A stretch of DNA of 64,000 bases from Beta vulgaris subsp. vulgaris (Eukaryota > Streptophyta > Magnoliopsida > Caryophyllales > Amaranthaceae). The position numbers and the translations under genes are program-made. The stretch lies in NCBI RefSeq assembly GCF_026745355.1, contig NC_079205.1, positions 48,350,527-48,414,526 on the forward strand, read 5' to 3'. Every line of letters begins with the position of its first letter. Within the stretch, counting starts at the first letter, position 1. This document shows positions 11,432 through 22,429 of this stretch, in pieces. The notes under the pieces were generated by a model. The model was not told where the DNA came from, ran no database searches, and saw nothing but the letters and a program-made list of their open reading frames with translations.

Positions 11432-11926
11432 TCTAGACAAATATATTAAAAAGCGGTCATATCAAAGGAACGGTGCCACGTAACACTCTTCTCATGCTTT
11501 TAATACACATGTTTATAATCTCAATCAAAAATATTAACATATTTGAACACATGACCCTTGAAATGAGATGTGAGAGTTTAACCACTAATCCATTACTATT
11601 TCAATGCTTGATGTTTCAAAATAAAACGAACATAATAAAGTCTCATAATTAGATGTAATTATAAAAACATGTAAACAAGTTTTTTGATCTTTAACCCTTT
11701 TATTAAGTAATAACATTTGCTTACCCAAATTTCATTGAAATTATTATTTTTATCCCCAATTTCTTAGAAGTTTTTTTTTTTTAACTTATTATGTCATAAC
11801 ATCCATTTTATTATTTCTTACTAGACATAATATTACGAAAAGCTGATAAAATCAATTATGAACTTTATGAATGATATATTTGATAATTGTGACTGACCCG
11901 GGGAATTGCCCGGGGTAAAATACTAG
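11432..11926 (+). mobile_element. Non-autonomous Helitron
   Basis: Starts TCTAGACAAATATATTAAAA after an A and ends in ACTAG before a T. A strong hairpin (cccggggaattgcccgggg, 11898-11916) lies about 10 bases inside the 3' end. The subterminal aacggtgccacgt matches the Helitron at 47-310, so both are one family. 495 bp, no coding capacity. Confidence 0.75.
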
Positions 11927-13894
11927 TTGTATTATTATAATGTGTTTATTTAATTCACATTGGTCATATGTTCATTACAATTAGTCATATATTGATTGTG
12001 TGTTTGTTCATATGTTAGGTACATTTGGTCATATGTATGTTTATTGTGCGTTTGACACATATTAGTTGTATTAATACATGAATTCTGGCCTATGTTCAAT
12101 GTCCTATTAACATGTATTAGCTGAAAACATGTTGGTTTATATGTTTGTTGCATTCAGTCACATGTTCATTTTTTTGTGTTTGTAATATGTTTAATGAAAT
12201 GATATGAATTAACGATGGGTTAATTATCATATATTTGTCTACAATGTGTGATTCATGTTCAAATGTTGTTTTAATATGATTATATGATGTTTATATAGTA
12301 TTTAAACGTAGAAAGTACAAATGCGTTGACCAATGTTCATTGTATTATTAACATGTATTCACTAAAATCATTTTACAAAGATTCTCATTATGTTTGGTCA
12401 TATATTCATTGTGTGTATAGGAACAAGTTCATTGTATATTTAAAATATATTCGTTGTGTGTTTGAAATATTATGTTTATTATATTATAAACTTGAATAAT
12501 TTGGTTTTACATATTGTCCTTTTATTTCTTGTATCAATTCAGTTCACTAAGATCAGACAACTAAAAATATGTTACGGTATTGAGATCTCACAAATCAAAT
12601 CGATCAGAAAAGGGTGGAAGTTTAAGAGTAAGTATATCTTCTTAATTGACTCAATAGTATAAGTTAGCAATTGATGATTTTTAAGGCTTTGATATTCATA
12701 TGGGACATACTATATTATATTGGTTACATTTATGTCTTTAGGTACATATTGCATTTTGAATTTACCATCTTTTATAATTACTATTTTTTGGATATTTATA
12801 TAACTATTCAATTGGAATCATTATATAGTCTTGCAGATAGTATGTTTTTCATTTCAAAATCATATTTGTTCATTACAAAAGAATAATAACGCAACATATA
12901 TGTCCATAACAATGAACATGAGTAATTTGAAAGAACATTTGAATATTTGAATGAAAAAACAAACAATTCAAATTAGTAGTAGGCTTAATGAACTGAAAAA
13001 TGAATAACATAAACAATAATCGATTTGAAACATATTTTGAATCTTGAAAAATTCGTATATATTCTATATTTTGAAAATCAGCTGTAATTTTAAATTTCTA
13101 AAAATTTGTAAACATATAAATTTTGGAATAATTCAAAAATATTCATTAAAAATTGCAACTATTCATTCAACAATAGAATGTGTTTATTGCACAACGTTTT
13201 TGATCTGAATCAACTAGATGTCTTTTGTTTTAAAACATTTTGATATTTGAGTAAATCATTAATTTAAATTATGTAATCGCAATTGTTTAATCAACAATAG
13301 CGTGTGATTCATCATATTATAATGCTTATTGGAATAAACCGGATGTTGTTTCATTTGCCGCGTACATGGGATGAAATGTTAATGAAAGAAAAATTGAGTT
13401 GGATCATTCAAAGGCTAAAAAACATAATAAAATGGTACCATTTTGTATCATGCGCACCATGATCGGGTGCAACCACGTACACCTTGTATTACCACTGCAA
13501 AAATTATTCATAGGAGATGGATGAAACTTGCTCTTAGTAGCATTAACACCTTACTCAGATTGTTTTGTGTTGGTTCATCTTCTCGTCTGACTTATAACTC
13601 ATTATTCATATGTTAATAAGCTTACTTTTTGTTTGAAAATTCAGAGTTTCTTTTTCTTTCTTCAGTAACTCCTCCATATATACTAATAAAATAAATGTGT
13701 CTTGCAGGTAGATTGATTTGGAAATTTCATGATACATTAATGTCACTTTTTGCCGTACTCAATTAAAATTGTTCTTGAAAGTCTGTGCCTCCATTACTAG
13801 CATAGTTGGTTTATTAGCTTGTAGCTTAGAGGTTCTAACTTCTAAGTTTATCAGATTCAATCAACATCTGTACTTCTATTCATCACCCCAACAT
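11927..13894. other. AT-rich region without recognisable genes
   Basis: Between about 11950 and 12460 short phrases such as tggtcatatgttcatt and attgtgtgtttg recur irregularly, as in a decayed tandem repeat. The rest is AT-rich with only short unconvincing open frames. Confidence 0.5.
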
Positions 13895-14555
13895 TACTTA
13901 AAATCGCCTCAAAAAAAGATGAAATTACATTTATAACCTTTTCTTTTTTTTCTTAAATCACCACCACCATCCCCCTCCTACCAAGCTGCCATCACCACCA
14001 CTCACCTCCTGCCAGGCTACCACCACCACCACACACCTTTTGCCAAGGCTGCCACCACCATAATCCGCCTCCTACTAGGCCGCCACCACCACCTCAACCA
14101 GCAGAACCCACCACTCGACCCCCACCAGCAGCCCCCTCTCTCACCTCAAATTTCAAATTTGGGTTTGTTCGTATTCGTCGGCCTTTCTCTCACCACCATC
14201 GCCAATCCAGCTCAACACCATGGCAAGATCATTCGAACACCATGGCTAGATTTCTTTGCATAAATCTCAATTTTTTTTGGGACCATGGGGACGAACGTCC
14301 CGCCCGTACGCTCCACCCATGGCCCTAACGTTGGGCCTGGACGTTCGGGCCATGGGTGGAACGTCCAGGCAGGACGTTAGCCCCCATGGTTCCAAAAAAA
14401 TTCGATTTTGTTAGTAGGTTGGTGGTGGTGGAGGTGACGGGTGGCAGAAGGACGTAGGTGATGGTGGGTGGTGAAAAAAGGAGAAGGATAGAACGGTCCA
14501 ATAAAATAGTCCTGGGGCTATTTTAACTAATTTTGGGGTGATATTTAACAATTTC
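13895..14555. mobile_element. Foldback element (MULE-like MITE)
   Basis: The two halves are inverted copies. The left end reads aaaatcgcctcaaaa, followed by caccaccacc-rich sequence. The right end, read inward, is aaatatcaccccaaaa followed by the complementary ggtggtggtgg-rich sequence. The core is a GC-rich hairpin (listed separately). No target duplication could be fixed and no transposase is present. A related end, ttaaaatcgccccaaa, occurs alone near 63328. Confidence 0.5.
14266..14404. repeat. Long GC-rich hairpin
   Basis: Arms of about 65 bases pair with few mismatches: gggaccatgggg at 14279 against cccccatggttcc at 14384, and ccacccatggcc against ggccatgggtgg, with a short loop near 14325-14335. 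The arms sit at the centre of a foldback element. A transcript through it would form a microRNA-precursor-like stem. Confidence 0.7.
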
Positions 14556-14560
14556 CTTTG

Positions 14561-15104
14561 ACAACAGTACCAACTGTTATCCAGTATACTACCTTCCCGA
14601 CCAATTATTAGTGTCTCATTCATTCACATCTCCTCTATCACCTCCACCTCCTCTATTACCTTCTTTTGAATAATCTCAATTCACATATATATATTTCCCC
14701 TATTCCACCTCCTTAACAATCTCCATTCACATCTACTTGTCTTTACTTTTGTCACATGATGTGGCACATGGATCAACAATTAGCTTCTCTCCAATAGCCG
14801 ATACATCTTTATCAACTAAGAGGCATATACTTTAGCATTTGGCAATTATTAGTTATAATCCTATACTTTTTGTAATATTTTAGTTGAACCATTTCGTTTT
14901 TCACATTTGCCGATACACTTTTTTAAACATCAATATCTATAATTGCGTATAAGTAATAATCATACAAACTTGATACCTCATATGTTCTATTTTAAATGAA
15001 ACATAGGGGACTGACATGGGAATTTAAGAAAGGATAGAGATAAAGAGAAAGAAAAAGAGGGACTCATGTGATGAGGAGAGAGATAGATAAAAGTAAATAC
15101 CAAA
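14561..15104. other. AT-rich spacer
   Basis: No gene recognised. Near 14990 the phrase tgttctattttaaatgaaac faces a matching inverted phrase near 16638, so the foldback element beginning around 15105 may extend this far. Confidence 0.4.
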
Positions 15105-15517
15105 TAAAGTAGAATTTCATAACTACAATAATACAAACTTTTCTCTCGTAATAATAGAAACTTTTAATCATCTTTAAATAATACAAACTTTATATCGAAA
15201 TTCCTCCAGTAGGGCATGACCGTTTCAACTTGTTGTAGGAGTTCACTAGCTGATGTGGCACTAATAAGGCCACGTGTTGTTATTTCATTGGGAGATTTTT
15301 TTTTTTAAAAAAAGACTTTTTCCCTCCTTCCCCTCCATTGATCTTGTTCCCCCTTCCCACCATGGCCACTGCCCTGCCTTTCCCCTCCCCCTTACCCCCA
15401 CCCTGCCCAATGGAAAGACACCCCTTCCCTCCCCGACCCCAAAAATAACTATCACCACTATTTTTCTCTCTGTATTTTTTCTCATAAACCCTACTAATTT
15501 TTCTCTGACCTTCAACA

Positions 15518-15598
15518 ATGGCAGCTTCTTCACTTTCTCTAAAACCTTTATTTTCTTCTTTCACCTCTTCTGTACCAATTTCAATTTCGTTGCCCTAA
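15518..15598 (+). pseudogene. Possible captured plastid transit-peptide exon
   Basis: A 26-codon frame begins after ttcaaca with MAASSLSLKPLFSS and then a TAA. Its Met-Ala start, Ser richness and lack of acidic residues resemble a chloroplast transit peptide. The source gene is not recognised. It sits between the left arm and the SCP2 fragment and may be a second captured piece, or chance. Confidence 0.35.
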
Positions 15599-15663
15599 TT
15601 TCATTCTCTTTAGTATGACTCAACCAATAAACACTTGGTTGCGACATTTCATCAAACATGTAG

Positions 15664-16239
15664 ATGGCGGACTCCGATCAGCAACTGAAATTCGATGCTT
15701 TGTTAGAACAGATGAAAACCCATCTCACTACTGATGTCGACAAAGAAATCACCAAGAAAGTTGGTCTTGTTTATCAACTCCACATCGCACCCAAGGTAAA
15801 AAAAATGCGTTTGTTTTCTTTGAATTTCGGGGTTTGATTCTTCAATTTTTTTTTCTTAATTGGGAGGAAATTGGATTATTATTGATGTGGGATTTTCTCG
15901 ATTGTGTGAAAATTGGGTTTAATGAGGTGATTTGCATGGTCGATCTTAAGAAGGGAGAGGTTAAGAATGGTTAGGGTTTTGTGATCAAATTCTTATGTTT
16001 TTTTGGGCACTAAATTTCTTAATTTTCAGCTACCAATTTTTTTGAACTTGCGAAATATGATAGTGGGTTTTGTGAAAATTAGGGGCATTTTCATTCAAGG
16101 ATGAAGATTTTCTTAAGATTGCAACTGGGAAAATGAACCCTCAAATTGCTTTTATGAGGGGTGCAATGAAGATTAAGGCAACATAAGTGCTGCCCAGAAA
16201 TTTACTCTTGATATTTTCCCTAAGCCTGCGAAGATGTGA
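15664..16239 (+). pseudogene. Sterol carrier protein 2 (SCP2) gene fragment
   Basis: SCP2 is a small lipid-binding protein that transfers sterols and fatty acyl chains; the plant single-domain form is peroxisomal. The first exon (15664-15795) encodes 44 residues, including LLEQMKTHLTTD and KVGLVYQLHIAPK, and ends at a GT donor. A later exon (about 16082-16239) encodes FSFKDEDFLKIATGKMNPQI, then AFMRGAMKIK, and ends IFPKPAKM, the usual C-terminus. The middle exon, roughly 26-30 residues of the SCP2 fold, is absent. One base is missing after MKIK (aaggcaacata), which shifts the frame. Retention of an intron indicates capture as DNA rather than as mRNA. It is non-functional as it stands. Confidence 0.75.
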
Positions 16240-16600
16240 TATAATACCTCGTTTCGGATGCAAGAAGATGTTATGAAGGGAAAAGAAAATATGATCAAGA
16301 TAAAAATTGTTGAAATTTTGGGGGTGGGGCTGGCTGGGTTTGGTGTATTTCGGGGGCTTCTAGGGGGTGGTTTGGTGGTGGCTGTGGGGTGGAGGAAGGG
16401 TTGAGGGAGGAGGGAGAAAGAAGAAATATCATTTTGTAAATTTTTTTTTACCTGTTTTACAGTTTGCAAGTCAACTTGACCTACTAGAGGAATTTTGATG
16501 TAAAGTTTGTATCATTAAAAATAATCAAAAGTTTGTATTATTGCGAGAGAACGGACAAAATAAAGTTTGTATTATTGTAGTTAAAAAATTCAATAAAGTA

Positions 16601-17139
16601 ACGTCTCAATTATTTTAAAGCGGCTTAAAATGGTAAGTGTTTCATCTATTTTAGAACGTAGAAAGTATTAAAATCCTTGCATTGAGACAAATCTAACAAG
16701 ACCTCACTTGACTATATTTTTTTTATATAACGATGTGAGATAGCTTAATAAAATTAGTTGGTGAATAGTGTCAAAAAATAAATAATGCAATTAAAAAAAC
16801 AGAAAAAAGTATGTTTATTGTAATGGGTCGATTGTATCTAAGGAATCATAACTAACATGAACTATGACTTATATGTGGATTTTTTAAATTTTGTGAAAAT
16901 TTTGTGAGCATTGAATGAATGTTGGATGGGTCGGATGAATCTTATAACAATTGTGAATTATTGTTGACCATCATGGCATAATAAAAATGTAGGTTATGTT
17001 GCCATTTAGGGCTTCCATGATGCAGTTTATGCTTTGAAACAAAGGTTGTTCAAAATGTCGTGTATATGCATCAATCGTTGTATTTTCTACCTTCAATATG
17101 TAGTTGAATTGTTGAAGCTTTCACCGACTCATTCATAAG
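16601..17139. other. Spacer
   Basis: No gene recognised; AT-rich sequence between the Pack-MULE-like element and the copia element. Confidence 0.6.
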
Positions 17140-17144
17140 AAGCT

Positions 17145-17383
17145 TGTAGGAATTATGTGCCTTGAATTTGTTCAACGGAATGCGGTCGAAAAGGCATGTT
17201 CGCAGGGCCACCCTATCGGGTCGGCCAGTGCCGCCCGATCGGGCCCAAGTTGAAGATGTCAGCAGGCTAATTTACAGGACGTAGCCACTAGCCAATACTT
17301 TGTTAGTGAACCACATAAATCTGTTGTGCATTTTTCTTTGTTTTACATTCGATTATTTGTTCTTTCGCATATTTGTTATATCA
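17145..17383 (+). repeat. 5' LTR of copia element, internally deleted
   Basis: Matches the two ends of the 3' LTR but lacks about 315 bp of its centre. The lost part corresponds to the region with the TATA box and the repeated CCCGATC motifs. The remaining junction is gtagccactag/ccaatac near 17284-17295. Confidence 0.85.
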
Positions 17384-17387
17384 AATT

Positions 17388-17399
17388 GGTATCAGAGCT
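17388..17399 (+). promoter_or_regulatory. Primer-binding site (tRNA-iMet)
   Basis: tggtatcagagc, the standard plant retrotransposon minus-strand primer site, four bases after the 5' LTR. Confidence 0.9.
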
Positions 17400-17423
17400 T
17401 CGTGTTCGATCAGGTTGAGAAAG

Positions 17424-20400
17424 ATGTCTGGGATGAATGTGAAAATTGATAAAAACACTAGAAGGAACAATTTCAGTCTGTGACAAATCAAAATGCGGGC
17501 TTTACTGAAGCAACAAGGGTTATGGGCACCGTTGACAAAGAAGTCAACAGATGAGTTATCGCTTAGATGACCACTCTGGAGGAGAAGGCTAATTCAACGA
17601 TTATGTTGTGTCTAGCTTATGACATAATCACTAAAGTCGCAGAGGAGGAAACTGCATCTGGTCTGTGGTTGAAATTAGAGAGTTTATATATGACAAAATC
17701 TCTAACCAACAAGTTGCTTTTGAAGCAACGTATGTTCAGCCTGCGTATGAATGAAGGTACACCTCTTAGAGATCACCTAGATCAATTAAATGCAATATTG
17801 CTAGAATTGCATAATATTGATGTTAAGGTGGAGGATGAGGATGCTGCTTTGATTCTGCATGTTTCTTTACCGTTATCATATGAAAATTTTATGCAATCTT
17901 TCATTGCTAGTAAATATTTTGTCTCCCTAGAAGAGGTTAGATAATCTCTGCATGCTAGGGAATTGTGCCATAAGGCATCTGGTAGGTTATGTACAGATAA
18001 TTAGGCTTCTGGATTAGTAGCCAGTAGTGATAACGGACATGGTAAAAAGACTTTTAAGAAATGTGTAAAATCTAAAGAGGGTCCTAAACCTAAAGATATC
18101 TGTAATTACTGTAAGGAGAAGGGGCAGTGGAAAAAAGAATGTCCTAAAAAGAAGCATCAGGGAAATAAATCTGGGTCTGGTTCAGCTGTTGTTGCAGTAG
18201 AAAATTTGAATTCTGAGGATGATCTTGCTTTAGTTGTTATGAACAAACATATTATAATGATGTGTGGGTTCTTGATTCTAGAGCGTCGTATCATATGAGT
18301 CCTCGTACGGAGTGGTTCACTACTTATGAGCAGGTAGATGGAGGTAGTATTTCAATGGCTAATAGTGTAGTTTGCAAGACAATTGAAATAGGCTCTATCA
18401 AGATCCGGACACATGATGGTACATTCTGCACTTTGAATAATGTTCCACAAACGACCAAGAATCTGATTTACTTAGTCTGTTAGACATAAGGGGTTCTGTT
18501 TTAGAGGTGGGTAGAGTTGTGTATGTCTACAAGGGTTCAAAGGATGTATTGAAGGGGGTCAAGTGTGGTACCTTGTATGTTTTGCAGGATTCTACTCTCT
18601 CAGGTTTAGCTGATGTTGCTTCGTCTGAAATTCAGAAGTAGGATATGATCAAGCTATGACACTTGAGACTTGGGCATATGAGTGAGAGAGGGATGCAAAT
18701 CCTCTCTAAGGCAGATCTTCTGGTTGGCCATAAGGTCCCAAACCTTGAGTTTTGTGAGCATTATGTTTTTGGAAAATTGCATCATAGCAAATTTCCTAAG
18801 GGAATTCATAGAACAAAAGGTACTCTGGATTATATCCACTCTAATTGTTGGGGTCCTTCAAGCGCGGAATCTTTGGGAGGTCATGGGTATTTTATATCCT
18901 TCATTGACGATTTTTCAAGAATGACTTGGTTAATTCCTATGAAGTCAAAAGGTGAAGCTTTCAAGAATTTCAAGCAGTGGAAGGCACTGGTGGAAAATCA
19001 AACTGGGAAGAAGATCAAAAGGCTACAAATTGATAATGGTATGGAGTTCTGTTTGTCTGAGTTCGATGAGTTCTCAAGACTTAAGGGATTGATAGGTATC
19101 ATACTGTCATCAATACACCACAGTAGAATGGTGTAGCAAAACAAATGAATCAGACACTTCTAGAGAGAGCTTAGTGCATGCTCTCTAATGCTGGGATGAC
19201 TAGAAGGTTTTGGAGAGAAACCGTTAGTACAACATGTTATCTGATCAACCGTCAGTATAACATGCTATCCCAAAACACCATATGAGATGTGGTCAGGTTA
19301 ACCTGCAAATTACTCAGATATGTGAGTTTTTGGTTGTAATGTTTACTATCATGTAAATGAGGGTAAGCTGGAGCCAAGAGCCAAAAAGGGAGTGTTTGTA
19401 GGGTATGGGTAGGGGTGAGCACAACCGGGCACCCAGTAGAATTTCATAGATCCGGACCTAGACCCGGACCTAGTGGGTATTAAAAATCTGGAATTGGAAT
19501 TGGAATTGGAATTGGTCAAATCGGGTCCTAAATTTTTGGACCCAGACCCGTACCCGGTGGGTACCAAGTCTAGAATTGGGTACCCAGTTGTAAGTTTAAC
19601 AACATACTAAGATGGGCCAATTGAGCTATAAATTTTTTTAAAATAGTTAGATGGGCCTAAAAGCCTACTAAGTACTAACTTTTTACTTAACAACTATTAT
19701 CCTATTACCAATTCTATATGAGTACAGGAAAAAAACCAATTCTAAGTACCCGGTCTTAGACCCGCTCCAACCGGGTACCAAGAGCTGAAATCGGTCAACT
19801 GGGTACCCACCCGGTACTGGGTCCGAAAAAATTCTACCCATAATTGGAACCAGATGCAACTGGGTCTAATTTTTTTGGACCCAGACCCGGACCCAGTTGG
19901 ATTGGGACCGGGTCTGGATCTGGGTACCCGAAATTTCTGCTCACCCCTAGGTATGGGGATGGGGTGAAAGGTTATATAATTTGGTCACCGTATGAAGGTA
20001 GGGTTATACTGAGTAGAAATGTTGTCTTTGATGAAAATTATATGATTAACCCAACGTTGAAGTCCATTGGTGTTGTAGATAGTGGCAGTGTTGATAAACA
20101 GGTGGAGCGCCAAGTCACTCATGAGGAGAGTGATGATCAACACATTGATTCCAAAGCACCACCATCTTCAATACCAAATAAAGAGGCGCCTAGCCTGGCT
20201 CGGGAGCGTCCTGATGAGGAAAATTTTTGGGAAATCCCCAAACAGGTATGGTTTTGAAGATATGGTGGCTTAAAGCACTGCAGGTTGCTGAGGAGGTGGA
20301 TGTCTATGAGCCATCTACATACATGGAGGCAGTTACATGTATAGAGTCTATTCATTGGCTTGCTGCAATAGGAGATGAGATGGAGTCACTCTATAAGAAC

Positions 20401-21807
20401 GAGACTCGGGAGCTTGTGCCTAAGCCTCTGGGAGAAAAATTGTTACCTGTAAATGGAATTTCAAGAAAAAGGGGGCATGACATCTGTAGAGGGGGTTAAG
20501 TATATAAGGCTCGACTGATTGCAAGAGGATTCACACAAAAGGAGGGCGTAGACTACAATGAGAATTTTTCACCTGTAGTCTGAAGTACTTCCATCAGGGT
20601 GCTACTAGCGATAGTTGCACATCAGGATTTTGAGCTTGAGCAGCTAGTTGTGAAAGCAGATTTTCTGCATGGAGAGTTAGAGTAGCAGATATACATGGCT
20701 CAATTAGATGGTTTCCAGCATCCGAGGAAGAAAAATTGTGTTAGCAAGTTGAAGAAGTCCTTATATGGGCTAAAACAGTCTCCGAGGCAGTGGTACAAGA
20801 AATTCGATAGCTATCTGATGAAGCTAGGCTACAACAGGAGTTCATATGATTGTTGTGTGTATCACAACAAGCTGATAGATGGATCTTTCATCTACTTAGT
20901 GTTGTATGTAGATGATATGTTGATAGCTGCTAGGAACAGGTCGGATGTTCAGGAGTTGAAGGAGCTTCTTAGTGCTGAATTTGAAATGAAGGATTTGGGT
21001 GCAGCTCGAAATTTTTTGATTATGGAGATTTATAGGGAGAGGGCTCAGAAGAAGCTTTTCCTTTCATAGAAAGGCTATATTGAGAAGATATTGTCAAGGT
21101 TTGGCATGTCAACAACAAAACCTATAGATACTCTAAGTGTTTCCAATAGTCATATGTCCGTTGCTTTTGCATCTAAGTCTACTGAGGAGAAGGAGTACAT
21201 GAGTCGGGTTCCTTATACTAGTGCAGTAGGGAGCTTGATGTATGCTATCGTTTGTACTAGGTCGGATCTTGCACATGCAGTCAGTGTTGTTAGTAGATTC
21301 ATGGGTGATTCTGGTAAGGAGCATTGACAGGTAGTCAAGAGAATTTTTCAGTATCTTAGAGGTACATCAGATGTTGGTCTCATTTATGGAGGTAATATAG
21401 CATGTTTAGTTACAGGTTTCTCTGATTCTGATTATGCTGGGGATGTGGACGGTAGGAGATCTATGACTGGATATGTGTTCACTATTGGTGAATCTGTTGT
21501 GAGTTGAAAAGCGACTTTGCAGCCTACAATGACCTTGTCTACTACTGAGGCAGAGTATATGGCCTTGACAGAAGCAGCTAATGAGGAAATTTGGTTAAAG
21601 GGACTAGTCAGTGATTTGGGTCTACATCATGATCAGGCGACAGTGTATTGTGACAGCTTGAGTACAATATGCTTGGCCAAGGATCAAGTTCATCATGAGA
21701 GGACTAAACATATAGATGTTAGGTATCATTTTCTTAGGAGTGAGACAAATTTGATCTGGTTGTCTTTCGGGGCAAATCCTTTTGCAGGGAGAATCTGGGC
21801 GTTGTGA
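17424..21807 (+). pseudogene. Copia gag-pol polyprotein pseudogene
   Basis: The polyprotein would supply capsid, protease, integrase, reverse transcriptase and RNase H. The start at 17424 reads MSGMNVKIDK. The gag core includes LESLYMTKSLTNKLLLKQRM. The zinc knuckle CNYCKEKGQWKKEC has Q in place of the metal-binding histidine. The protease motif is DSRAS where DSGAS is usual. The integrase core begins DYIHSNCWGP, with N where the first catalytic aspartate belongs. RT retains YVDDM near 20910, and RNase H retains STTEAEYMAL near 21540. There are multiple in-frame stops (for example TGA in the first 25 codons and TAG after SLEEVR) and frameshifts. A 540-bp MITE interrupts the segment after GVFVGYG, and the frame resumes DGVKGYI on its far side. 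Confidence 0.9.
19410..19949. mobile_element. hAT-type MITE nested in copia pol
   Basis: Terminal inverted repeats taggggtgagca / tgctcaccccta with an exact 8-bp target duplication ggtatggg (19402-19409 and 19950-19957) are diagnostic of hAT. The interior repeats GGGTACC/GGTACCCGG and ggaattggaattgg phrases and is broadly palindromic. There is no transposase. It inserted after the copia element, whose reading frame resumes on the far side. Confidence 0.92.
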
Positions 21808-21870
21808 TTAATGCATTTGTTATCTGGTTGTCTGGTTTATTATGTGAAGATTCAAGTGAAGGTGGAGATT

Positions 21871-22424
21871 TGTAGGAATAATTATATGCCTTGAATCTGT
21901 TCGATGAAATGCGGTCGAAAAGGCATGTTCGCAGGACCGCCCGATCGGGTCGGGCAGTGCTGCGCGATCTGGCCCGAGACGAAGATGTCAGCAGACTATT
22001 TTGCAGGGCGCCCAATGGCGTCGGGCGTGTTTACCCGATCGAGCGTCGTTAGCGAATTACGATCGAGCGAGGTCGCCCGATCGGACCCGCATGCAATTTT
22101 GGGTTTGGGAAAATGTCGCCCGATCTGGTGGATGTCGCCCGACCCTATTGGGGAGATGTCTCCCGACCCAATCGGGCGGTAGTCGGAAATGACGCGGAAA
22201 CATATTTTCCTAAGTGGGGTATAAATAGGTTTTAAACTAGTTATTTTATACCAAGAATTAAGTCTTGATTACTTTGTAATCTGGTTTTCCTCATATCAAT
22301 AAAATATTCTCTCTCTTTGCTCGTGGATGTACCCAATACCTTGTTGGTGAACCACGTAAATCTGTTGTGCGTTTTTCTTTGTTTTGCATTTGATTATTTA
22401 TTCTTTCTCACATTTGTTATAACA
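21871..22424 (+). repeat. 3' LTR of copia element
   Basis: Full-length LTR of 554 bp. The first part holds several CCCGATC/GATCGGGC motifs (about 21940-22170). A TATA box (tataaata, 22220-22227) and a polyadenylation-like caataaaat (about 22295) follow, giving a plausible U3-R-U5 order. Confidence 0.9.
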
Positions 22425-22429
22425 AAGCT

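Larger units (their letters stand above)
15105..16600 (+). mobile_element. Pack-MULE-like element with captured gene pieces
   Basis: Long inverted arms enclose gene fragments. The left arm (about 15105-15440) has aactacaataatacaaac, ttcctccagtagg and a pyrimidine-rich tract. The right arm (about 16310-16600) has the complements cctactagagga, gtttgtattattgtagtt and a purine-rich tract. Inside lie a broken SCP2 gene with its intron and a short transit-peptide-like frame. Mutator-like elements with long terminal repeats that carry host gene fragments are called Pack-MULEs. No 9-bp target duplication was identified, so the superfamily is inferred from structure. Confidence 0.6.
17145..22424 (+). 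mobile_element. Ty1/copia LTR retrotransposon (TNT1-94-like), inactive
   Basis: Flanked by the 5-bp target duplication aagct (17140-17144 and 22425-22429). The LTRs start TGTAGGAAT and end in a TTGTTATA-type sequence plus CA. The 5' LTR (239 bp) is much shorter than the 3' LTR (554 bp). A primer-binding site complementary to initiator tRNA-Met, tggtatcagagc, lies at 17388-17399. A polypurine tract, aaggtggagatt, abuts the 3' LTR. Domain order gag, protease, integrase, RT, RNase H places it in Ty1/copia. A hAT MITE is nested at 19410-19949. Many stops and frameshifts make it non-autonomous. Confidence 0.9.

Noticed and set aside
15274..15618. 114-codon Pro/Phe-rich open frame
   Set aside because: It is the pyrimidine-rich arm of the foldback element, and the opposite strand is equally open.
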